DNA of 64,000 nt. Origin: Flavobacteriaceae bacterium (GTDB lineage: Bacteria; Bacteroidota; Bacteroidia; Flavobacteriales; Flavobacteriaceae). Location: NCBI GenBank assembly GCA_002746415.1, contig NVXD01000015.1, positions 269,412 to 333,411 of the forward strand, given 5' to 3'. The notes below the pieces were generated by a model, which was not told where the DNA came from, searched no databases, and worked only from the letters and a program-made list of their open reading frames with translations. A program made the position numbers and the translations under genes. Positions 54,897-62,921 of the stretch are shown piece after piece (within the stretch, counting starts at the first letter, position 1; the number at the start of each line of letters is the position of its first letter).

Positions 54897-55337
54897 TTTT
54901 TTATCAGTTATTAACTTGTACTGCGTTATTTTTACGACTACCTAGCTTCAGTCTGAAGTAGTGAGGGCAAGACTATTTAAATGTCTTATAGATATTTGGG
55001 TCAAATCTAGCCCAATTTTATTACTCGCAATACTATTATTTTCATTTTGTATGAAGGCAGTGGAAAAAGAATCAAACTTACCCTGAAATGGAGTAAAACC
55101 AAAACATTTTTCTGCCCTAAAATTTTCTTAAGAAGAACGTGGGACAATATAAGTAAACTTTGAGTATATGAAGATGAATGAAAGATTAATAAGATAAATG
55201 AAAAGTTAATTCCATGCTACGAAAACGTTTTCTGTCAACCAATTGGATATTTTTTGTTGATTTATTGGCAATCCGCCTAATTTTTAGGCAATAATCTAAT
55301 ATATTTAGCAAATTGTAACTAATCCAAATTAACCAAT
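54897..55337. other. Divergent intergenic region with palindromes
   Basis: 441 bases between the haloperoxidase-like gene and the symporter gene, without coding potential. It holds a 13-base palindrome CTTCAG-T-CTGAAG (54946-54958), a perfect 12-base palindrome (55221-55232, listed separately), and a hairpin GCCTAA-TTT-TTAGGC (55275-55289). Both promoters should lie here. Confidence 0.6.
55221..55232. promoter_or_regulatory. LacI-type operator candidate GAAAACGTTTTC
   Basis: A perfect 12-base palindrome with a central CG, the form bound by LacI/GalR-family regulators, 105 bases upstream of a sodium/sugar symporter gene. No LacI-type gene is in the window. Confidence 0.45.
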
Positions 55338-56990
55338 ATGTTAGGAATATTCTCTTTTTTAGGCTTTACTATATTAGTAGCGGTCATTGCCTATATGGCA
55401 ACAAGGAAAACAAATGAAAAGTCATCTGATGGTTATTTTTTAGGAGGCAGAAGCCTTACTGCTGGAGTCATAGCAGGGTCATTATTATTGACCAATTTAT
55501 CAACAGAACAAATAGTTGGACTCAATGGAAGTGCCTATACAGATGGACTTTCTGTAATGGCATGGGAAACCTTGGCTGCAATTGCCATGGTAGTCACAGC
55601 TATTTTTTTACTGCCAAGATATTTAAAAGGTGGACTAACCACAGTACCACAATTTTTGTCAAAAAGATTTGACGTTACTACTAAAACAATTACTTCTGGC
55701 TTGTTTTTAACGGGCTATGTAGTAGTGTTGCTTCCTGTGATTCTATATTCTGGATCAGTGGCAATTAGCGGCATGTTCGATGTCCCTTCGCTTTTAGGGG
55801 TTTCAGATAAGACAGCACTAATTGTTTGCATATGGGGAATTGGAGTCATTGGGTCTATTTATGCAGTTTTTGGAGGTTTAAAAGCTGTTGCAGTTTCGGA
55901 TAGTATTAATGCCATTGGTTTGTTGATTGGTGGAATTATGATTCCTGTTTTTGGATTGATGGCCATTGGAGACGGAAGTGTTTTTGGAGGTTTGGAAACA
56001 TTGATAGCTGCGGACCCAGAACGATTTGATTCTACTGGAAATCATGGTCAAGAGGTGCCTTTTTCAACAATCTTTACAGGAATGATGTTGGTACAGTTGT
56101 TTTATTGGGGTACCAACCAACAAATCATTCAGCGTGCCTTAGGTGCCAAAAACTTGGCTGAAGGACAAAAGGGATTGTTATTGGCTTCTTTTTTAAAGAT
56201 TTTGGGGCCATTAATTTTGGTGTTACCAGGTATGATTGCGTATCATTATTTTGATGGAGGTTTGGCTTCAAGTGACCTTGCCTATCCAGAATTGGTGCGT
56301 GCAGTATTGCCAGCACCTTTGGTAGGGTTTTTTGCTGCAGTGCTTTTTGGAGCCATATTGAGTTCTTTTAACAGTGTCTTGAATAGCTCCGTTACTTTGT
56401 TTGGAATAGACATATACAAGCAACATATCAATAAAGATGCGCCAGAGGCTACCGTTGTTAAATATGGTAAAATATTTGGTGTTTGTTTGGCACTTGCCGG
56501 GATGTTTATTGCGCCATTGATTGCCAATGCTGGAAGTTTATTCAATTATTTACAAGAAATAAATGGTATTTATAGTATTCCAATCCTAACCATAATAATT
56601 GTAGGGTATTTGACTAAAAGAGTGCCTGCAATAGCGGCTAAAATTGGTATTGTTTCAGGTTCCGTACTATATATTATAAGTCAGTTTATTGTTGGCCCTA
56701 ATAGAGTGGAAAAAGCATTGGAGGCTGCAAAAGCATCTGGGATAACAGATGAAGCGGCATTAAGATTGGTTGAAGCTGATGCCTATCCACATTATTTACA
56801 TGTTATGGCCATTTTATTTGGGTTGAATGTAATTATTATGTTAGTCATTGGAAAAATATGGCCTAGAAAAGAAGCCTATGTATTGGAGTATACAGAGCAG
56901 GTTTCAATTGTGCCTTATAAGTATGTAAAGCAGGTGGGAATAACAGTCTGTGTTATAGTAATTGGCATCTACATTTACTTTGCTAAATAA
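55338..56990 (+). CDS. SLC5-type sodium:solute symporter (SGLT-like)
   Basis: A 550-residue permease with about 14 membrane helices. SSS-family marks: GGRSLTAGVIAGSLLLTNLS near the start, the conserved WGTNQQIIQRALGAKNLAEG, and LFGAILSSFNSVLNSSVTLF. SGLT-like members take up glucose, galactose or myo-inositol with sodium, which suits a marine cell. A LacI-type palindrome upstream suggests sugar control. A shared terminator closes the gene and the opposite nucleotidyltransferase gene. Confidence 0.92.
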   Translation: MLGIFSFLGFTILVAVIAYMATRKTNEKSSDGYFLGGRSLTAGVIAGSLLLTNLSTEQIVGLNGSAYTDGLSVMAWETLAAIAMVVTAIFLLPRYLKGGLTTVPQFLSKRFDVTTKTITSGLFLTGYVVVLLPVILYSGSVAISGMFDVPSLLGVSDKTALIVCIWGIGVIGSIYAVFGGLKAVAVSDSINAIGLLIGGIMIPVFGLMAIGDGSVFGGLETLIAADPERFDSTGNHGQEVPFSTIFTGMMLVQLFYWGTNQQIIQRALGAKNLAEGQKGLLLASFLKILGPLILVLPGMIAYHYFDGGLASSDLAYPELVRAVLPAPLVGFFAAVLFGAILSSFNSVLNSSVTLFGIDIYKQHINKDAPEATVVKYGKIFGVCLALAGMFIAPLIANAGSLFNYLQEINGIYSIPILTIIIVGYLTKRVPAIAAKIGIVSGSVLYIISQFIVGPNRVEKALEAAKASGITDEAALRLVEADAYPHYLHVMAILFGLNVIIMLVIGKIWPRKEAYVLEYTEQVSIVPYKYVKQVGITVCVIVIGIYIYFAK

Positions 56991-56995
56991 AAACA

Positions 56996-57031
56996 AATAA
57001 AAAAGGCTCTTTTTCAAGAGCCTTTTTTATT
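56996..57031. terminator. Perfect bidirectional terminator
   Basis: AATAAAAAAGGCTCTT (56996-57011) pairs exactly with AAGAGCCTTTTTTATT (57016-57031) around TTTC. It ends both the symporter gene and the converging nucleotidyltransferase gene, touching the latter's stop codon. Confidence 0.92.
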
Positions 57032-57903
57032 TACCAGTTTAATACTTTAGGATACTTATCTTTTAAATAATCCCGTACCATACCAATGTCATTTTTTGAA
57101 GTCAGATCAATGACATGTTCAGCAATAGGAAGGACCTTTATACATTGTCCATGGTCATCAATCATGTTTAGTAAAGCAGTTGGAATTTCTTTTTCATTTC
57201 TTTCAGGATGTACGGGACAACTTTTTAGATATGGATAAAATTGGGGACCATCAAACTTAAAAATATTCATGCTCACTCTTAATTTACCATTGGTATCTTG
57301 GTATTTAGGAACATCATTAATATGAGGTTTTTCAATGATATCAACCATATAATTGTTGTTGTCCGTACGCATTAAAGCAAACCGATTTATTCTTTCCGAG
57401 GGATACTCCAATACATCACGGTCATAACCTAACAAAGCGTTTCTTTCTGGTGTTTCTCTGAGTAGTTGTAAAGCGTTTTTAGAATACAGATTATCACTGT
57501 TGCAAACCGTAAAACATTGAGTCTTAAGTTCAGGAAATTGTTCCAAGGTTTGAAAAACTGCATCTGCTGTTCCAAAGGGTTTAATCCTATCTTTTGGAAT
57601 ATATTGTCTAGCAAAAGAAATGGATAGACCATTAAATTGGTTCCCTTTTTCCAAAGCACCATAAACCTCTTGAAAATTGCTGTCTTTTTCACCTATAATG
57701 ATGAAGATATTTTTGTAACCTGCTTTTTTGGCATTGTAGAGCAAGTAGTGCAATAAGGGTAATCCTAACTCCCCAACACCAATTAATCCTTTACTCTTAG
57801 TATTGGCTTGTGCTACATCTTCTTTGTTTAAATTTGAAGCGTTTGCCTCTTTTTTCATTCTAGAGGACGCTCCCCCAGCCAAAATAATCAAATTGTTGTG
57901 CAT
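57031..57903 (-). CDS. Sugar-phosphate nucleotidyltransferase-like protein
   Basis: A 290-residue protein with the nucleotidyltransferase start LIILAGGASSRMKKE, then PLLHYLLYNAKKAGYKNIFI, GTADAVFQTLE (G-T-A-x-A nucleotide contact), CNSDNLY (metal Asp) and IIEKPHI. These match GlmU/RfbA-type enzymes that join a sugar phosphate to an NTP. The region between the glycine loop and its Lys is unusually long (about 25 residues). Opposite the sugar symporter gene, so a role in sugar activation is plausible. Confidence 0.82.
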   Translation of the reverse strand: MHNNLIILAGGASSRMKKEANASNLNKEDVAQANTKSKGLIGVGELGLPLLHYLLYNAKKAGYKNIFIIIGEKDSNFQEVYGALEKGNQFNGLSISFARQYIPKDRIKPFGTADAVFQTLEQFPELKTQCFTVCNSDNLYSKNALQLLRETPERNALLGYDRDVLEYPSERINRFALMRTDNNNYMVDIIEKPHINDVPKYQDTNGKLRVSMNIFKFDGPQFYPYLKSCPVHPERNEKEIPTALLNMIDDHGQCIKVLPIAEHVIDLTSKNDIGMVRDYLKDKYPKVLNW

Positions 57904-58122
57904 GGTGTTTTTAATTCAACTGTAAAAATATTACTAATGCAGCTGATATCAAATTTTAGAGCATTTTAAACAAGCTTGATATATTAGTGATTATGTTCCA
58001 AACCATAAGATTGTTCTCAAAGCATACTTTTATAGTATGATATGAGGTTAAAATTTAAAAAATAGGATTAGGATAAAACGATTAATTCCTATCTTCAAGC
58101 TTAAATAAAAGGCAGGCTACAT

Positions 58123-59568
58123 TTGTATACTATTGTTGACATAGAAACCACTGGAAACGGATATACGGGTATGAAAATTACCGAAATATCTATTTTTAAG
58201 CACGATGGTAAAAAGGTTGTTGATGAATACACCACTTTGGTAAATCCCGAATGTAATATTCCGCCTTTTATCACCAATCTTACCGGTATTACCAACGCTA
58301 TGGTGAACCATGCACCAAAGTTTTATGAGATTGCAAAAAAGGTGGAAGAAATCACCAAGGAAACCATTTTTGTGGCCCACTCCGTTAATTTTGATTATAA
58401 TATTATTAAAAACGAGTTCAAGGAACTGGGCTTTTCTTTCAACCGGAAAAAGTTGTGTACCGTTCGTTTGTCTCGAAAGCTGATACCTGGATTAAAATCC
58501 TATAGTCTTGGTGTGTTGTGTAAGTCTAGAGGAATAGAAATAGTGGGTAGGCATCGAGCTCGTGGAGATGCCGAAGCAACTACAATCTTGTTTGAACAAT
58601 TGTTGGCCTTGGATGTTGATGAAAAAGTGTTTCAATCTTTTTTAAACGCCCGTTCCAGACAAGGGACCTTACCACCATTGTTACCAAAAGAAGTATTTGA
58701 TAAGCTGCCAGAAACAGAAGGAGTCTATTATTTTAAAAACCTTGAGAAGAGCATAGTTTATGTGGGCAAGGCCATTAATATTAAGAAGCGGGTACTGAGC
58801 CATTTTTACGATAAGGCAAAGAAAGAAATTACCATGTGTATGGAAACTTCGGATATTGCCTATACGGAAACGGGAAGCGAACTTTTGGCCCTGTTGTTGG
58901 AATCTGCTGAGATAAAAAGTTTGTATCCAAAATACAATAGGGCACAACGGAGGTCTAGGGAAAGCTTGGCAATTTTTTCTTATGAGGATTCAGATGGCAT
59001 CATTCATTTGGGCTACAATACCATTAAAATGGTTGCCAAACCCATCATTAAATTTTACAATGCCACAGAATGCCGTGTTTTTTTGGAACAGCTTTGCAAG
59101 GAGTTTGAGTTGTGTCCTAAATACTGCCATTTACAAACTAATGTTTCCAGTTGTTTTCATTACCAAATAAAGGAATGTAAGGGAATTTGTAGAGGAGAGG
59201 AAAAGGTAGAAATGTATAACGAAAGGGTGCAAAAAGCGATTATATCCCTGCAGTATAAAACTGAAAGCTTTATCATAAAAGAAAGGGGAAGAAACAAAAA
59301 AGAACATGCTTATGTTTTGGTAGAAAATGGGATTTATAAAGGGTTCGGTTATACGAAAAACCAACATATTGAAAAACACCCCAAGCAGTATATGGGGAAC
59401 TTACAAGGGCAAAAAGACAATAGGGATATTAGGCGTATTTTAAATGGGTATTTTAAGAAAAATGGTGGGAATGTCATTTCTATTGATGGAAATGATGTGA
59501 CTCAAACGCTACAAGTACATACGGATGTTGATAAAAGTAAGCTGAGTCAATTGGTGATTGAGTTTTAA
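58123..59568 (+). CDS. DEDDh exonuclease fused to a GIY-YIG (UvrC/Cho-like) nuclease
   Basis: A 481-residue fusion. Residues 1-165 are a DnaQ-type 3'-5' exonuclease: Asp6/Glu8 in YTIVDIETTG, HSVNFDYNI, and HRARGDAEAT. Residues about 195-275 form a GIY-YIG domain (GVYYFKNLEKSIVYVGKAIN, IKKRV), followed by a UvrC-like Cys-containing stretch (CPKYCHLQTNVSSCFHYQIK). The start must be the TTG at 58123: an in-frame TAA lies 19 bases upstream and the next Met would delete the first exonuclease motif. AGG precedes it at 58114-58116. Repair of bulky lesions, as for Cho, is the likely role. Confidence 0.9.
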   Translation: MYTIVDIETTGNGYTGMKITEISIFKHDGKKVVDEYTTLVNPECNIPPFITNLTGITNAMVNHAPKFYEIAKKVEEITKETIFVAHSVNFDYNIIKNEFKELGFSFNRKKLCTVRLSRKLIPGLKSYSLGVLCKSRGIEIVGRHRARGDAEATTILFEQLLALDVDEKVFQSFLNARSRQGTLPPLLPKEVFDKLPETEGVYYFKNLEKSIVYVGKAINIKKRVLSHFYDKAKKEITMCMETSDIAYTETGSELLALLLESAEIKSLYPKYNRAQRRSRESLAIFSYEDSDGIIHLGYNTIKMVAKPIIKFYNATECRVFLEQLCKEFELCPKYCHLQTNVSSCFHYQIKECKGICRGEEKVEMYNERVQKAIISLQYKTESFIIKERGRNKKEHAYVLVENGIYKGFGYTKNQHIEKHPKQYMGNLQGQKDNRDIRRILNGYFKKNGGNVISIDGNDVTQTLQVHTDVDKSKLSQLVIEF

Positions 59569-59612
59569 TGCTTTTATTCAAAAGATATCTATTTTAAATG
59601 TAAAAGATAGAA

Positions 59613-60371
59613 ATGAAAAACCAGAAAATTAAATTTAAGAATGCTCAAGGTCAGGAGTTAGCTGCTAGAATTGAATTTCCAGACGGTGAGCCAAAAAGTT
59701 ATGCTTTGTTTGCACACTGTTTTACATGTAATAAAAATTTAACCGCTATTCGAAATATTGGGCGCGCCTTAAATAAAAGTGGTATTGCAGTATTGAGTTT
59801 TGATTTTACAGGTTTAGGAGAAAGTGAGGGGGATTTTGAACATTCAAATTTTTCTTCCAATGTAGACGATTTGGTTTTAGCAGCTCAGTTTTTAAAAGCA
59901 AATTATGTTGCGCCAAGCATATTAATTGGACATTCATTTGGTGGTGCAGCAGTTATTTTTGCGGCACACCATATTCCAAGTGTAAAAGCTGTTGCTACAA
60001 TTGGTGCACCATCCAGCCCAAAACATATTACCCATTTGCTTAAATCGGGAATAGATGAAATTAATAGGAAAGGAGAAGCTGTAGTGGATATTGGAGGTAG
60101 AGCATTTAAAATTAGAAAGCAGTTTTTAGAGGATATAAATGAGAATAATATGGAGGAAAGTCTTAGTACTTTAAAATTACCTTTGTTAGTGCTGCATTCT
60201 CCTCAAGATACAACGGTAGGAATAGAAAATGCTGCGCAAATATACCAGGCTGCTTGGCACCCAAAGAGCTTTATTTCTTTAGACGGGGCGAATCATTTGT
60301 TAACGGATAAGGAAGATTCTATTTATGTTGGAAAAATGATAGCCAATTGGGCAGAACGATATATAAAATAA
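59613..60371 (+). CDS. Alpha/beta hydrolase
   Basis: A 252-residue hydrolase with nucleophile Ser108 in LIGHSFGGAA, acid in HSPQDTTV and His in DGANHLL; FAHCFTCNKN is the oxyanion region. In many bacteria this domain is fused to an OsmC peroxidase domain; here it stands alone. Substrate unknown. Confidence 0.88.
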   Translation: MKNQKIKFKNAQGQELAARIEFPDGEPKSYALFAHCFTCNKNLTAIRNIGRALNKSGIAVLSFDFTGLGESEGDFEHSNFSSNVDDLVLAAQFLKANYVAPSILIGHSFGGAAVIFAAHHIPSVKAVATIGAPSSPKHITHLLKSGIDEINRKGEAVVDIGGRAFKIRKQFLEDINENNMEESLSTLKLPLLVLHSPQDTTVGIENAAQIYQAAWHPKSFISLDGANHLLTDKEDSIYVGKMIANWAERYIK

Positions 60372-60379
60372 TAAGGAAA

Positions 60380-60781
60380 CTATTGTTTTTTGTCTTCCAA
60401 TACCACAGAACTTACGGCAAAATCATGAATGGCTTGCTTTTGATCATTCATGGTTACAGTTAGTAGGGATATCCACCCCAATAATGCTTTTAATATAAAA
60501 CGAATAAGAGCAGCAGGAAAAGAAATGTTTTTTGTTGGATCACTTTCTTTTTTTACAGAAATACCACTAAATGAATGTCCAATTGTTCCACCATACTTAC
60601 TAGTAAATATTGGGTCATATAAAACAAAAAGAAGTATAAAAACTGAAATTCGTACAAATTGTGGAACTTCATTGAAAAAAGAAAATATTTCTGAACTGGC
60701 ATACATTAAGGTTATTAGAAGTATACCATCAACTACGGCTGCTTTGATTCGGTCAGGGAGTATTGCATAATTTTTATCCAT
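60380..60781 (-). CDS. RDD family membrane protein
   Basis: A 133-residue protein with the RDD pattern: RIKAAVVDGILLI in the first helix, FVLYDPIFTSKYGGTIGHSF and ISFPAALIRFILKALLGWIS. About three membrane segments. The family is of uncertain transport function. Confidence 0.82.
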   Translation of the reverse strand: MDKNYAILPDRIKAAVVDGILLITLMYASSEIFSFFNEVPQFVRISVFILLFVLYDPIFTSKYGGTIGHSFSGISVKKESDPTKNISFPAALIRFILKALLGWISLLTVTMNDQKQAIHDFAVSSVVLEDKKQ

Positions 60782-60852
60782 AAGTATATTAGTTAGTACA
60801 ATATTTTCAATAAAATTAGTGAATTCAATTCGTTATTGTACAAATACTTACA

Positions 60853-62031
60853 TTACTTAAAAGCCGAATGCCCCGTAATATCCATGCCCGTAATCAATAG
60901 ATGAATATCGTGAGTACCTTCATAGGTGATAACGCTTTCTAAATTCATCATATGACGCATAATACTGTATTCTCCTGAAATACCCATAGCACCCAATACT
61001 TGTCTTGCCTCGCGGGCAATATGTATCGCCATATCCACATTGTTGCGTTTGGCCATAGAAATCTGCGCCGTAGTGGCTTTGCCTTCATTTTTTAACTGCC
61101 CTAATCTGAAAGTCAGTAACTGAGCTTTCGTAATTTCAGTAATCATTTCGGCCAATTTTTTTTGTTGCAATTGCGTGGCGGCGATAGGTTTCCCAAATTG
61201 AATGCGTTCTTTGGCATACCGTAATGCAGTATCATAACAATCCATAGCCGCACCAATGGCGCCCCAAGCAATACCAAAACGGGCGGAGTCCAAACAACCC
61301 AAGGGTGCACCCAAACCATTTTTATTAGGCAACAGGTTTTCTTTAGGCACTTTTACATTGTCAAAAATAAGTTCTCCTGTGGCAGAGGCACGTAGAGACC
61401 ATTTATTATGTGTTTCTGGCGTGGAAAAACCTTCCATACCTCGTTCTACAATTAGTCCATGAATACGGCCTTCCTCATTTTTCGCCCAAACCACTGCAAT
61501 ATCTGCAAAGGGCGAATTGGAGATCCATAGTTTAGCACCGTTTAATAGGTAATGGTCTCCCATATCCTTGAACTTGGTTTCCATACCGCTAGGATTGGAT
61601 CCATGATTAGGCTCTGTCAAACCAAAACAACCCATGAATTCACCCGTTGCCAATTTCGGCAAATATTTTTTTCGTTGTGCTTCAGAACCATACTCAAAAA
61701 TGGGATACATAACCAATGAGGATTGCACGGATGCGGTGGAGCGTACCCCACTATCACCCCGTTCAATTTCTTGCATAATGAGTCCGTAACTGATATAATC
61801 CAGTCCGGCACCACCATATTCCACAGGGATATAAGGACCAAATGCTCCTATTTCTGCCAAACCTTTGATGATCTGCATGGGAAATTCAGCTTTTTGAGCA
61901 TATTCTTCTATGATAGGAGAAATATCTCTTTTTACCCATTGCCTAGCTGCATCACGTACTAACCTATGTTCATCAGAAAGTAAATCATCTAAGTGGTAGT
62001 AATCGGGTGCTTCAAAAAGGTCTGGTTTCAT
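60853..62031 (-). CDS. Glutaryl-CoA dehydrogenase (acyl-CoA dehydrogenase family)
   Basis: A 392-residue flavoenzyme: substrate and FAD segments CFGLTEPNHGSNPSGMET, LNGAKLWISNSPFADI, RIQFGKPIAATQLQQ, RQVLGAMGISGEYSIMRHMM, and the catalytic Glu in VITYEGTHDIHLLITG. The TEPNHGS and EGTHDIH forms are typical of glutaryl-CoA dehydrogenase, which oxidises and decarboxylates glutaryl-CoA to crotonyl-CoA in lysine and tryptophan breakdown. It may complete a pathway begun by the saccharopine dehydrogenase at 14.2-15.5 kb. Confidence 0.9.
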   Translation of the reverse strand: MKPDLFEAPDYYHLDDLLSDEHRLVRDAARQWVKRDISPIIEEYAQKAEFPMQIIKGLAEIGAFGPYIPVEYGGAGLDYISYGLIMQEIERGDSGVRSTASVQSSLVMYPIFEYGSEAQRKKYLPKLATGEFMGCFGLTEPNHGSNPSGMETKFKDMGDHYLLNGAKLWISNSPFADIAVVWAKNEEGRIHGLIVERGMEGFSTPETHNKWSLRASATGELIFDNVKVPKENLLPNKNGLGAPLGCLDSARFGIAWGAIGAAMDCYDTALRYAKERIQFGKPIAATQLQQKKLAEMITEITKAQLLTFRLGQLKNEGKATTAQISMAKRNNVDMAIHIAREARQVLGAMGISGEYSIMRHMMNLESVITYEGTHDIHLLITGMDITGHSAFK

Positions 62032-62044
62032 TCCTGTTTTTTAT

Positions 62045-62071
62045 CAAAGGTAAATAAACAAAATATAACAA
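62045..62071 (-). promoter_or_regulatory. Promoter of the glutaryl-CoA dehydrogenase gene
   Basis: On the minus strand TTG (62071-62069), 16 bases, then TACCTTTG (62052-62045), a full TAnnTTTG match, 13 bases before the ATG. Confidence 0.5.
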
Positions 62072-62086
62072 TACATGACCACATAG

Positions 62087-62800
62087 TTACATTTTTAAAT
62101 AGAACTCTTGGGTTAATGCTTTATACTCGGAGGTGTATTTATGACGTTCTAATTCTATGGTAAGCACATCCAAAGCAGGAGTAACAGCCTTAAAGCCAAA
62201 TTCTAACAAGCTTCTTTTAATTTCAGAACTTGGCGTTCCTTTTACATTACAAATTCTCTGTGGAAAAAGCCCAAATGTCTGGGCAAGCTGAATAAAAGAA
62301 GCTTCTTCTTTGTATGGAATTATTGTTGAGAACGTTCCTTTTTTGGAAAGTAGGATAGCAACACCTTCCAATAATTCATCAAAAGGAAGGGATTGGTTTT
62401 GCCTAGCAATATCTCTGGCAGTATCGCCACTGGATATTTTTTCAGAATAGAAAGGAGGGTTAGAAATTATGAGCTCATATTTTTCTTCAATCTCGTTTAC
62501 AAACTCGTCCAAACCAGCATGGAAGCAAAATAGTCTATCAGCCCATGCTGATTCCTCAAAATTCCCTACACATTGTTCGTAGGCATTTGCATCAATTTCA
62601 ATGGCTTCAATCATTTCCGCCACACTACGTTGTGCAAGCATTAAAGCAATGACACCAGTTCCTGCACCAATATCTAATATGGAATTAGGGTTGTGGTCTA
62701 AAGAAGCCCATGCTCCTAACAGCACACCATCTGTGCCAATTTTCATGGCACATTTATCTTGCTGCACTCTAAATTGTTTGAATTTGAAAGGTTTATTCAT
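62087..62800 (-). CDS. tRNA1(Val) (adenine(37)-N6)-methyltransferase-like
   Basis: A 237-residue methyltransferase with DIGAGTGVIALMLAQRS (SAM) and the N6-adenine motif NPPFYSE; MKIGTDGVLLGAW near the start is the YfiC/TrmN6 signature. It modifies A37 next to the anticodon. Upstream, divergently, is the partial lipoprotein gene. Confidence 0.9.
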   Translation of the reverse strand: MNKPFKFKQFRVQQDKCAMKIGTDGVLLGAWASLDHNPNSILDIGAGTGVIALMLAQRSVAEMIEAIEIDANAYEQCVGNFEESAWADRLFCFHAGLDEFVNEIEEKYELIISNPPFYSEKISSGDTARDIARQNQSLPFDELLEGVAILLSKKGTFSTIIPYKEEASFIQLAQTFGLFPQRICNVKGTPSSEIKRSLLEFGFKAVTPALDVLTIELERHKYTSEYKALTQEFYLKM

Positions 62801-62921
62801 TTCTGTTATTTGTCTTTTTCATAAAACACCCTTAAGGTGAAGTTAAAATGCTTGTTGCTTGAAATGAATGTAAGTAATTTGAAGCACCAATTAGATATTC
62901 AAAAATAACAATCAAACCACA

